Part shown: piece after piece, positions 32,525-43,215 of the stretch
Numbering within the stretch: position 1 is the first letter of the stretch
How the letters are laid out: every line of letters begins with the position of its first letter
Assembly: GCA_023853785.1 (NCBI GenBank)
Contig: JAJIRX010000296.1
Coordinates: 1 to 49,164 of the forward strand
Direction: 5' to 3'
Length of the DNA: 49,164 nucleotides
Source of the DNA: Psilocybe azurescens
Lineage: Eukaryota > Basidiomycota > Agaricomycetes > Agaricales > Agrocybaceae
Notes under the pieces: model-generated
What the model was told of the DNA's origin: nothing
What the model saw: the letters and a program-made list of their open reading frames with translations, nothing else
The model's database searches: none
Program-made: the position numbers and the translations under genes

Positions 32525-35228
32525 TTAACGCCACAGCACCTCCCGAATATACACATCCACTGACGCATACGCCCAAGTTATGTATTCCCACATGGGCATT
32601 CGCTGTTGCCCTGCGGGCTCCTGAGCATCCTCCTCACTCGAAAGAATGGATTCATCGACATAAAAAGTTCGATGTATCCGGCAGTTATCATCTAGGTCAT
32701 CGGTCGTGAAACAATTAACAACACAGGTATTTGAGTCACTTGGACATCGTGTCAAGTTGATGATGATTTTGAACAGTGAACGACTCGACCCTTTGAATTC
32801 TAGTAAATAGTTGCGGACTGCTGCAAACAGGGTCTGTACCCGATGGCGCACATTAGTGTCCGGTCTTCCTAGGTTGAAGGTGAGATTCTGTTGGCCAAGC
32901 GTATTGACTAGCTCAGCCGAGTACTCAGCCTTTGATATCATGAATGCAAAAGCATCCCAGATAAAGTTCCACTGTTTTCCCGAAGTGGACGTTGTCCAAT
33001 CCCAAGGCCTGACTGCAAATTCCACCGCGAAAACCGCAGCTGTAGTATACGTTGATTGATCTACAGCGTGCGGTCCTGCTCGTGACGGATCATTTAGAAA
33101 TTCCTTAACCATCCGTAGATATGGGGTACCAGTCATGCGATTGAGGTCGTACCATGCAGGTCGTAGCCGTTCACTGCCCTCCTCGATTTGATCGAATAAT
33201 GGAGAAAAGAGGAAACCGGGCACAGAAGCCGGGACGTCGGCTGCTAATGAGTTCGACAGACGCAAAATGTCTCGAAAGGGACTACTCGATTGGATTCGAG
33301 TATCCCGCTGGCACTCACAGACGACCAAAAAGCCAGACAAGGGCTCATGGGAATCGATGCCAGAGAGGCGCGTAACTTTTGATCCAAGATACCTTGATGG
33401 TGGAGATAGAGCTCTTCCGTTTGCCTAAATTCCTTGATTTCAAGTCAATATATGTTGTTTCCAATATTTTTAAAACAAGTAGACGTACCGACGTTTGCAG
33501 AAATTCTGGAAATATTGCAGGATCCGGACTCGAAGAGCACATATACATTAAAGCATGTTCCATTAATCTGAGCACATAAGTTGTCCAGTGCTGAACATAG
33601 GGCACCTTGAAAACCTTCTCCCGAAGAGTGGTGTTGTCGTGCAGAGGGCCTGCCAGTCGAAGATGTTTCAAGAGGGACTGATACGCATAATATTGTACCG
33701 GTCGCGCTATGTCGAGTGCTATATATGAAATAGACCAAAGATCAGAATTAAATGTGTGAGAGAGCAATCAATGCTTACATTCAATGGCAGAAATACAGAA
33801 ATGGGCAGCTTCATCATGCCTTTTAGTGGGATCAATGAAAATTTGACAAGACCGGGTTGGATCGACGAGGAAGTCAGTGAACGAGGCATGAAGAAATTTG
33901 ATGGGCATGTAGTTATGTGAGGCATCTACAACAGACAATAGGTCAATGAGTAGGAGCTGAATAGTGCCCGGGGTAAGTTGCATAAATGTCTCCAAATCAC
34001 TGACTGCCAGAGGTACAATGGACTCGTTCATTTTAATGGTCAATAGAAAAGCCATCCCTAGAATTTGCAAGACTGCCTGGATATCTTCCACCTCAGAAAG
34101 GATATTGATATATAGAGCATCGAGTTGCGCATATGGCCTATCATCATTGACCAGAAGGAGGCCTTGAATGACTTTGAGGCGATCAAGTGGATTATGTCGA
34201 GGAGAGGACGCATATCTGATGACTGTGGCTGCGTAGATGAATTGACCTGATGATTTTGCGACCAATTCGGCGATGTCTTTCTCCGATGGCCATGAATCCG
34301 GAAGATGGTCGCGCATGATGTGCGTCTCTCGTATGTCACGAAATGAGTCTGTCACATATAGCTTGATATCCTCGTCTGGCTTGTATGTGTCGTCGAGTAC
34401 AAGACGAAAAGTCAGGGTGCGCAGAGGGGTGACAGAAAATGATGTGATGAGATGATACTCTGGTCGGCTGGCAACGAGAATTCTGAAGGGGAGAGCCAAG
34501 CGATGATGTTGGAGTGCATTTGAGATGGTGTTTAAAATGGTGCTCTGAACGTCCGCGCCTTTGCATTCGTCCAGACCGTCGATAATAATCAGACCTGGAA
34601 ATGACTTGCCAGATCTGAACAGCCCGGTGCTTGATATGTGAAGAAGAGGGTCGAGGATCAGAGTTTGGAACTGTGTTTGGAAATTGAGCTGAAAGATAGC
34701 CGGATTTTTATCTATAGCGGCCTCAATTATCTCCCGAGATTCTGGTATGTTCAATGAGACCTGATACGCCAAAGTAGCCACGAGCGCCTTAGCGTCATTT
34801 CGCCTGGGATCTAACCTAGAGAAAAAGAAACTAGCGAGAAGGCGATTCTTCTTGGCGCATAGTTCTGCAAATGTCTGGGCGATGGCCGATTTGCCTGCTC
34901 CTGCCGGACCATACAGCCAAAGCACGAAGTTATCCCATCCAAACTTCTCGATGAACCAATCCATGAGCTTCTTAAGAACAGCGGTACGAGTGTTTGGGTG
35001 GCATTTGGGAGGGTCGAATCGCTCGCCAGAGTTATGGAGGGCCCCGAGAGATGTTTCCTCGATCAGCCGATCCATTGCTGCCAGGAACATGAATTGAGAT
35101 GTAAGCAATGCCTGTGGAAGCTATGAATTGGACATACCACGGACGGTGAACGGTGTACGCTGATAGTGCTGGTGATGCTCCGTAAATGTCCCACCGTTTA
35201 TGAAAACATTGCTCGCATTTTTGAACAT
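32525..35228 (-). CDS. NACHT NTPase N3, only open copy
   Basis: I deduce four exons: 35138-35228, 33779-35077, 33489-33718 and 32525-33424 (introns 60, 60 and 64 nt, all GT-AG). The exon sum is 2520 nt, giving 839 residues without a stop. The N-terminus MFKNASNVFINGGTFTEHHQ is the leader often seen in Agaricomycete NACHT proteins. Walker A is GPAGAGKS at residues 87-94, Walker B LIIIDGLDEC at 193-202 and a sensor-like VASRPE at 232-237. NACHT NTPases are STAND switches, and in fungi they are linked to non-self recognition. No WD40, ankyrin or TPR repeats follow; the last 350 residues or so are an unrecognised conserved region. The final stretch of about 48 codons reads in a shifted frame compared with N2 and N4, so the extreme C-terminus is altered. 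The exact start and the splice sites are inferred from the sequence, without transcript support. Confidence 0.85.
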
Positions 35229-36473
35229 TGGGAAAGCACCTGCGGTGTATTATAACTGGGTGATACAACACGTTTATGCTACCAATTTTTGGGTGGCGGA
35301 TAAGAGAGAAAGAACTCGGGTAGGCGACACGGACGAGCAGGGCAAGCACGATGAAAGTGGTATAAAGACAAGTGGGGAAACTGTGGCTCACATGTACAGC
35401 TTATCTGGTATTTAAAGGTCAAACATATACGCCTCATTGCCGTTAACTTATGGCGATGCTTTTAGGGTGTTGGAGTATATAAGGATCTACCCGGGTTGAC
35501 TCCGGCTGCAACATGAGGCTCGAGTCTTCAAACGACAATTTTTGGACGCAAGCCTAATGAGTCCATTTAACGTGTGGTCGCGTGAAACCGAATAAATGAT
35601 GAGCGGGGCAAGAGAAAGGGAACTAAAGGAATGGTTAGGGCAGGAGAAAAGCAGGGCTGTCATTGGTTGGTCAATGGGATTGAAAAGATATATGGAATTG
35701 GGAGGAGTGTCTGCTCGTTGGCAGGAAATGAGAACATGGTACAATGAAGCGCCCTTTACGGAGTCTTTGATTACAACGCGTGCCCCGCGAATCAAACAAT
35801 TGAAAGGGCCGTATCGAACGAATTTCAATCTGGTTTTCTTTCCCTGAAGGGCCAACAGGATCGAACTTATGTACCTCACGAAAACGCAAACCCCAACCTT
35901 TCTCTTTTGTTTTAGTTTTAGTTTTTTTTTTTTAAAAAAATTACTCTCAAATCCCACAGAAACGTAATGAATTATAAGCCATAACTGTAGGACATAACAA
36001 TTCGCACAAAATACGAAGAGACCCCGCCTTCAGATTCTCTACACACCTAATCATAAAATTCCTCCAATACCAATACCAAACCCCTTCCCATCCACCCACC
36101 TACTTTCATTCTCCTCCACGCAACGATGGTTCAGACACCCCCTTACACCACACCCCGGGTGCACAACTCATTTTTTACACAAACAACTAACAAACTATAA
36201 ATTATACCGCATACACCATCCACCAGCCATCTTCCACCACTCCCCACTCCATATCCCACCCCACGCACGCACTACCATGATTACGGCCCGATTTAGTATG
36301 CTCCCAACGAGAAAGAAGGGGAGGGGAAGGGAAGGAGGAGAAGAGAGGCACGCGAAATATAAATATAGGAATCGAGAAGGTGAAGGCGAAAGCGAAAGCG
36401 AAAGCGGTGGGCAGCGCATGTCGAATGTGCAGTAGGAGATTTCGGATGTCGATGTCGATGTCGATTATTTTAT
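35229..36473. repeat. P module, copy 3, with an insertion
   Basis: It is homologous to 12560-13474 (CACACCCCGGGTGCACAACTC near 36150). It carries about 330 bp of extra sequence at roughly 35605-35940. The N3 promoter should lie in its left part on the minus strand. TATATAAG at about 35475 is on the opposite strand. Near 36380-36420 a GAAAGC-type short repeat and near 36445 a GATGTC repeat precede S4. Confidence 0.65.
35605..35940. mobile_element. Copy-specific insertion in P module 3
   Basis: This sequence is absent from the two other P copies. It ends in a T-run followed by an A-run (about 35924-35940). An 83-codon plus-strand frame (35596-35847) is open, and a B-box-like GTTCGATCC lies on the minus strand near 35860. 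It may be a short retroposed element, but I saw no clear target-site duplication or tRNA fold. Confidence 0.3.
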
Positions 36474-37660
36474 TTATAGCAGATCACCAAACGCAGCAGT
36501 AATAGCTACAGACATCGTGAGATCCCCGCGCCGCTCCCAATCATACCAGAAGGTCTGCTGCGACATAGAGCAAGCTCAGGATGGCCCCGCCAAATGCAGT
36601 CGCCGTCGGAATGACGCGTTTCAACTCCTTATACATTGAGCCTTCGGTGGCCGGCCATGACTTGGTTAGTTAAGAGAACGGTGAAAAAATGTCAGCCAAA
36701 ATCCCAATATCCTTAGAAGAAAAAGAAAAAGAAAACTAACCTCGCAAAAACCCAAAACATTAACCAACAAGTTCCGTGCGAACCGAGTCGCCAGCATCTG
36801 CGACACAATGAACACATTGCTCGTCAACGCGCTCTGCAGCATGATCGTGCCTTCGAACTCGCTTCCGCGGCCAAGGTAGGCGAGAACGCCTTCCACACCA
36901 TAGACTCATGGATATTGGTCTCGATGAATAGGTTGACACCCGATCCTGGACTGTACCCCATGTGCAGGAGCTCGTCCAGGACAATCACAATGAGCGCAGC
37001 GACGATGAACCGGATAATGAGCAGGAGCAGACACGTTCTCCCAGGTCGGACGGCTGACCGTCGAGCTCTTTCAGGACATAGACGATCGCTTGGCTGAGGG
37101 TGATGATGAGAGCGAAGACTGGCAGATTTAGTTAGTATGTATACTTCTTCGCGCATATGCATATATGAATGACGAAGGGAGTGGAGAAAACGAAGAGAGG
37201 GGTGCGGATGGGGGTTGGAATGTACACGACACAAGACGACATGATACTCACATTTCTGCACACCACTGAACAACGCCTAATCCTCCATAAGACTGAAGTC
37301 CACATCGATAAGGTTGGCACCCACCAAATGCTGCATGATCATTCCAGGAGTAATAATAGGCGCGATACCGAGCCAGGTCCCATGAGTGTTCCACGGTTAG
37401 AGGCCAGGATGATGCGCATCTAGTAGAACGGGTCGGACAAGTCAGAGGACATGATACCGTACAGGGGCACTTGCGAGCGCACCAAGAAAATAAGGAGCGT
37501 TACCGCTGTCCATTGTACCTTTTACTGAACATGACACGAGGATTAGTACGTGTTGTGTGGGGTTTAATGAAAGGAAAGGTACTTTACGATCGGGTGAGGA
37601 AACTTCTGATGGTCTGGGTAAGAAAGGCCAGATGAGGTTGAGAAACCGACCAGGACGTTA
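36474..37660 (-). pseudogene. SEC61: Sec61 alpha copy S4, broken with internal deletions
   Basis: The C-terminal stop lies at 36474-36476. Readable blocks, from the right: FLNLIWPFLP and [89 protein letters not shown] and MIGSGAGIS. GSEFEG is joined directly to [10 protein letters not shown], so the large loop between them (about 85 residues in S3) is deleted. The block TAIYISLMLSACALFSK is also missing. Frameshifts and stops interrupt the rest. The copy is distinct from S3, showing independent decay after duplication. Confidence 0.85.
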
Positions 37661-37679
37661 TATGTCGAGCAGCAACAGT

Positions 37680-38907
37680 TGTATTATCGCTTGCGGCGCT
37701 GACGACATTGCTGCAGGAGGCAAAGTAGCAGCTGCAACTGAACAAGGAGAAAGAGAAAGGGGAGATTTTCAACCCCCGCCGTATTCGTCATCGTAGCCGC
37801 TGCCGCACTCGGCATCTCCGTCCCGCTTGCCGTCCCCTAAGCCGAGGCTGCACCTAACCCTAACCCTGTCTCTGCCAAGGTCCACACACTCCCGCTCAAG
37901 CCAAAGCCGTCACGTCCTTCTTCATCGTCTTCATTGAATGCCCCGCCCGTAGTCTCATCCGCCGTATCGCCAGCGCATTCCATCCTCGGTCCTCAAAGTG
38001 CTCGCCTACCTCTATCGCACGGTCACGTACGGCTTCGAGAAGTGGTTCAGAGTCGAGATGACGCGTGCCGCTGCCGCTGCCTCTGCGGCATCCTCAGCGG
38101 CTGCGAGCAAGTCCACGAGTCCGACACCGGTGTCTGATCCCGGTGTGTCTGTTGTCGAGGATAGCAATGACGAAGTTGTTGCTGATGCCTCTTCGACTGC
38201 GAGGGCAGCCTCAGATGTGAAGTATCGCCGTGGATCTGGCATCCGCCTCGCTTTGGCCGCTTCCCTTTCGTTGAGGAAGACGACGACTCCGCTGCCACCA
38301 AGAATGACAATTCAGACCACATTTTAACAGCACGCGCTCCTCTGCTGAGTGCAGACAGCGTATTGCGGATGCTCAAAATCCAAGACACGCTCCTCGCCAT
38401 TCGATCGAAGGGCTTCTTGATGTTTCCGGATGTGCCGAAGACAGAGCTCGATGTGCAGTTCTTCGAGGGGCCGCGTGGTGGGTGTGCATTGGATTAGGAG
38501 CAGTCAAGAGAACAAGAGGAGGATGATGGACGAGGTCGAGCGCGAGATGCGCAAGATCCAGCTCGACCAGCAACAACCTGCTTCCGTCACTGCTCCTTCC
38601 CCAACGATGCCCAGATCCCCGTCCGCCCCATCCGATCTTCCCTTCTCTCACTCTCCCAGAACCCATGTATATCTCCAGATCGGCATGCCAGCGCCTCGCT
38701 GTGCTGCCCACATCGTACATGATCGCGCAAGGAGTCCGGCGGCGTTGGTCGGGTTGTTACAAGGGGAAAAATGGATTAAGGAGGGGCTTGAGCAGGCTGA
38801 GGACATGTGCGCAGGTTGCTGCTGAGGATAGCGGGGGTTGCACACAGGAGATGGAGGAGCATGAGGCGTTTTTAGTTGTGGATTGCTATGCTGGGGTGGA
38901 TACTTGA
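37680..38907 (+). pseudogene. K module copy 4: unrecognised Ser/Pro/Ala-rich gene
   Basis: It shares with K1 and K3 the blocks VLAYLYRTVTYGFEKWFRVE, SPTPVSDPGVSVVEDSNDEV, MRKIQLDQQQP and a C-terminal QEMEEHEAFLVVDCYAGV (stop 38905-38907). The 5' third is shorter than in K3. Stops and frameshifts separate the blocks. The segment at 38000-38260 is the best-preserved reading of the central part. No function is recognised. Confidence 0.5.
37853..37867 (+). repeat. Telomere-like CCCTAA repeat in K4
   Basis: CCTAACCCTAACCCT occupies the same K position as the longer run at 14805-14825, next to the shared word CCGAGGCTGCA/GGAGGCTACA. Confidence 0.7.
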
Positions 38908-39884
38908 GGACTTTGGGTGTGGATTCGGGTGATGATTGGTGTGTGTGTTGTATGCTTTTGGAATGTGCATGGATTTCTGAGCTTTTGGTATTTACATTCT
39001 TTAGGTTCACGTTCACACCCTCCGTACTCCCGCTTATCCCTCTCCCGCCAGTCCCTTTCCCATTCCCTTTATCATATCCCTTCCGACACCCGACACCCGA
39101 CATTTCGCCCCTCCCTCTGCGCTTTTATTTTGTTCTCAAATCCCCATTTTTTATTTTCAAATTTCGACCTTTACACCCTTCTATTTTCTTCTTTCCCTTT
39201 CACCATTTATCGTCCACCGCCTATTCCCTACTTTCTTTCACTTTCAACTTCAACTGCAACTTTACGTTCACTTCATTTCTTTTCAGTTCCCAACCCACCA
39301 ATGACGTACCCCAAAGCATCATACACGCTGGAGCACACTGTCAATCCATCCATCCATCCATTCTCTTTCATTTCCTCTATTCGTCATTACTACGATCCTC
39401 CTGCTTGATTTGGCGTCCAAGTCGATTGTGTGTACGTACTCGCACGCCCACATTTCTTAACTGTATGCTTCTGCACCGTGCCGCTGCTGCCTGCACCTGG
39501 AGTGGATTTTTGGGCCTCTCGAGTCGTCCGGATTGGGGTTGGGTTCGGGTTTGTATGTGAACGAGCACTATGTATTGTTATGGTTATTATTCTCATTTTG
39601 TTCTACTACTACACGCGAGCCTGAGTACCGAGTAAAAGAGATGATATCCCCTGCGCTCCTCCGTAACCGTTCTACGGACAGTGTTTGAGTTGAGTGCTGG
39701 TGTGCTTCGTGTTTATTCTTTCTTGCTCCCTGGATTGTAATTTGATTTTTGATTTAGGGATTTAGATTCTAGTACGCCCCCTGAGAACACGAAACAAAGA
39801 AGAAATATGGAATGAATAAACCGACTGCAACCACCCCTCCCTTCCGACCGATGCCCTATCCATGTCTCGATGTCTCGAACACCG
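38908..39884. repeat. L linker and R repeat (type b), copy 4
   Basis: It contains the shared linker (GGTGATGATTGGTGTGTGTG), a C/T-rich stretch, then the R repeat (GCATCATACACGCTGGAGCA, CCATCCATCCATCC, GATTTGGCGTCCAAGTCGA). No gene is supported; the long plus-strand frames are compositional. Confidence 0.65.
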
Positions 39885-40250
39885 AAGACACCCTATTGTA
39901 CATCCTATGCCCATCCACACCCATGCTGTTGACGTGGCACCCGCACCCCACCACCATGCTTAGCCTAACCCTCGTACGACAACCACCCACCACACGCTAA
40001 AGATCCTGCCGTTGGGATTTTATTGCATTCGAGCGCGCTGTGGGTCTTTTTATACTTCCTTTCCACATTTCTATCAACGCTTTAACTATGCCTTGGCTTA
40101 CGCGCCACGCGCTACACATGATCTGGAGAACACGGTAATTATTCCACCACATGCGAGCCATGCACCATCCTACGCATTTATCGCGCCCTCTTGTTTCCTA
40201 CGCTCGATGTTAGCAAATTTCGTTTCAACTTTCAACTACCGCCGTTCTTG
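39885..40250. repeat. Partial pre-N module leading into X2
   Basis: It begins with the pre-N words (TGTACATCCTATGCCC, AAAGATCCTGCCGT) and continues through CCACATGCGAGCCATGCACC. It then passes into X2 instead of a NACHT gene. This shows that X occupies the place of N. Confidence 0.65.
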
Positions 40251-40660
40251 CGCACATTTACCTTCCATTATTCATCGTCAACCGTCTTTGCATTTCAATC
40301 TCCTAATACCGCACGCAGCAAAGCATGGTATGCTGGAGCGGACTGGATTCGATGCCCAAGTCCAGATTCAACCCTGCTATCTCCCTATGCATCCTCCGCC
40401 TTGATTTGGCGTCGAATTGATCGCTTCAATGTTTGTCTGGATCTTTCGGCTTCTCGAGTCGTCCTCTTTGGTTTGGCTTTTCATGCGTCCCTTGTCAGAT
40501 GTGTGGTTTTTATTTTTATTTTCACAAAACCCTTCTTTTTCGTTCCACTACCACACAAAACCCGCGATTCCGAGAGCTGAGTAAAAGCGATAGTATCCCC
40601 TGCGCTCCTCCTCCATAACACCAAGGGAAGCGGTTGCATTGCTACCGACTGTGTGTAAGT
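40251..40660. repeat. R repeat (type a), copy before X2
   Basis: It is nearly identical to 16400-16770, including GCATGGTATGCTGGAGCGGA and GATTTGGCGTCGAATTGATC. No gene is supported. Confidence 0.65.
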
Positions 40661-40943
40661 TCCCTTTGTTATTGGCACAGGCACTGCAATTTTGATGCTG
40701 TTTTGCATAGATCGACACTGCGCTTTCCACGGTTTGTTTTACCTTAATTATCTCACTCATTTTCTCCGACGTATACTAAAATCCCATTTGCAGACATTCA
40801 ACTTGCAATGGCAGAAGTGTTGGAAATGCGAGGCGACTATATCGTACTGGCGTATGTGAATGATACTCCTATTGAATTTTGTCTCGCTTGTTGTTGTAGA
40901 GATAATGAAATACATTTATACACGAAAAAAGAGCGTAGTTGAA
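40661..40943 (+). other. X2 small exon-like stretch, unrecognised
   Basis: The counterpart of 16770-17083: a donor-like GTAAGT at about 40656, then acceptor-like CAGs and the frame with MAEVLEMRGDYIVLAYVND. It differs from X1 by two nearby missense changes and a 3-nt insertion (GCTTGTTGTTGTAG) that keeps the frame. A coding role is possible but unproven. Confidence 0.3.
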
Positions 40944-41283
40944 CCACTCTAACACATTTTGATAATATTTCCGCGGAGGTTAGCCACCCCCAAAGGGTAA
41001 TAGAAGGTGCAACTGGTCTATCTACGGACACATCGGAATCCGTACCCGACTATCACTAACTGAAGCCCGAAGCCTAAGCCTAAGCCTCAGCCCCTAACAG
41101 CGCTAATCCTCCACAACATCCGTTCACCGTGGGCTACAAAAGTTGCCGGCTACCATACCACACACTCTGCGACAATTTACAAGTCAGTTTACCGCAAGAA
41201 CGAATGGCGAGATGAACAAATATCTTTGGTCGTCGTAACCCTAACCCTGTAGCACATTGACGTCCATTCTCTACTCATGGGTG
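40944..41283. other. X2 spacer
   Basis: It matches 17084-17460, including TAACCCTAACCCT at 41236-41248. A minus-strand frame of 64 codons (40837-41031) is open here but is broken in X1. No gene is supported. Confidence 0.4.
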
Positions 41284-41643
41284 TCAGCGTAATCCAGCGA
41301 ACAAAATCAATCGAGACTTACCCAAAGACTTGAGAGTGTCATCTTTCATGAACGAGAGACAGTCCCAACTCGATCTCCGTGAAAAGGGAGCAATAAACCC
41401 TGGGATGGTGCGGATAATCACCCTTATCCGGAGAACGATACGTTTGGTTCGAGGTTCCACGGTTTGCGGAAGACCATACATTGCATCAACACTTGCGAGA
41501 TAGCTTGATAGTGGTGCATGATGACCTCTAACGGCAGTCTGAATAACTTTGTGGCCTGCAGGAAGGCGATGTATGTGGTAGAAATTTGATCGGATGCCAA
41601 AAGCATGATTTAGAGCTCGGCCTGACATGCAAAGCGCATGCAA
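41284..41643 (-). other. X2 conserved minus-strand frame, unrecognised
   Basis: An open frame of 119 codons whose right part (FYHIHRLPAGHK, LASVDAMYGLPQTVE) matches X1. A GTAAGT-like donor (GGGTAAGTCTCG) near 41320 suggests that the real exon could end there. No domain is recognised. Confidence 0.35.
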
Positions 41644-42330
41644 GGTGTGAATGGCAAGTTAAGGAGGAGGGATGTGAGTTCGGCGGACGTCGAAACATCG
41701 TGTCAGGCTCTGTGGCACGAGTGACCGAACGCTGAATGGACTAAGTGTTGTCAGCAGGAGACATCAGGAATAACACAAGAAACGTACCGTGCGCCATATG
41801 TCATCTTTGGCGGACATTCATAACCCATCCCACACCTTAGAACCCATCCCATGCCCTATCGCTAATCAGCCGTCCCCTCCAATCAACTCAACGCCGGTGT
41901 GCTGACAGAAGCCGCGCGAATGCAAGGTTTGCCGGAAATCGATACATCGTCGCAGGGCAAAACTCATGATCCAATAACCACGAGATAAGGTCCTTTGCTG
42001 GCCAATCAGGCGTTTGATAGAACGAGGGGCGATATGAGAATGCACAGTTTGCTGGAAATCGATACGATGCGTCAAGGTAAAATCTTCGTGGTGGGATGGC
42101 AGTACACGCACAGACCAGAGCCGATAATCGAGGCTGATGTTCGATCACGTCGGTGGGTATGAGTCGATGGGACGGCGAGGTAAGGGAAGCAGATGTGAGT
42201 TCGGCGGACGTAGAAACGTCGTGATGAGACCTCTGCGTCATGCATGGCTGAATGCAAGGGGTGTCACGAACAAGACACGTCGGGAATAACACAAGGAACG
42301 TACGTCGTCTTCGCGGGACATCCACAAGCC
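41644..42330. repeat. X2 internal direct duplication
   Basis: GGCGGACGTCGAAACATCGT (about 41687) and GGCGGACGTAGAAACGTCGT (about 42199) start two diverged copies ending in GGAATAACACAAG and AACGTAC. CCGGAAATCGATACATCGT and CTGGAAATCGATACGATGCG are related inner units. A minus-strand frame of 145 codons (41888-42325) is open, whereas the X1 counterpart is interrupted. Confidence 0.6.
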
Positions 42331-42473
42331 AACTTACAGCTGAGAATCCAGCCCATAATCCTCATCACTCTGCATCTTCCCCACTCATTGAACCTGATGC
42401 TAGCCCCGTCCCAATACCTCCCCTTCCACCAACTTGACTTGAAGTCGTAAGAGAACACATTCCACACGATCAA

Positions 42474-43215
42474 CTAGCAAATGTTGGTCACGATGAGTAA
42501 CATGACGCCCGATGCGAGACTGTACCCTTTCTGGAGGAGCTCGTCGAGGATGATAACGATGATTACGGTGGCGATGAGCTGAATGACGAGCAAGAGGCAG
42601 ACCCCGGCCCCGAGGTCGAATGGCTGGCCTTGAGCCCTGTGAGCACGTAGACCGTGGCTTGGCCGAGCGTGATGATAAGGGCAAACACTTCGAATTTTAG
42701 TCAGTATGTGTCCTTCTTCGTGCATGTGTATATATGGATGGTGAAGAGATTGGAGAAAGAAAGAGACGGGTGTGAATGGAGGAAGGTTGGGATGTACCCG
42801 AAAGATGACAAAACACTCACGTTTCTGAGTAGCACTGAACAACGCCCGATTCTCCTTAGGACTGAAATCCACATCAAAAGGGTTTGCACCCGCGAAAGCT
42901 GCATGATCATTCCTGAAGTGTTAATAAGTATGATTCCGAGTTGTATGACGCGTTCCACGATTAGAGGCCAGAATGATGCGCATCCAGTAGAGCGGGTCGG
43001 ACGAGTCAGAGGACATGATACCGCACAGAGGCACTTGCGATAATACCAGGAAGATAGGAATGTTAACGCATCCATAGTACCTTTTGCTTGAACGGGACCT
43101 TATGATACAAGGGTCAGTACGTTTTGGGTGGTGTTTAACCAAAGGAAAGGTACTTTGCAATCCGGCGAGGAAACTTCTGGTAGTTTGGGTAAGAAAGGCC
43201 GGACAAGGTCACCGA
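42474..43215 (-). pseudogene. SEC61: Sec61 alpha fragment S5 (N-terminal half)
   Basis: It is the counterpart of S2, with the same truncation after VTNIC and the same TAG (42474-42476). Readable blocks include [60 protein letters not shown] and [20 protein letters not shown]. The central part (GTLMELGI) is shifted near 42945, where [11 protein letters not shown] replaces it. Small indels distinguish it from S2. Confidence 0.88.

Noticed and set aside
35840..35900. tRNA gene or tRNA-derived element on the minus strand (B-box-like GTTCGATCC)
   Set aside because: No A-box, no complementary acceptor stem and a poorly paired T-arm; one short motif match is not enough.
38883..39560. A 225-codon plus-strand frame as a membrane protein
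   Set aside because: Hydrophobicity comes from a T/C-rich linker and R repeat; the frame is not kept in the other linkers.
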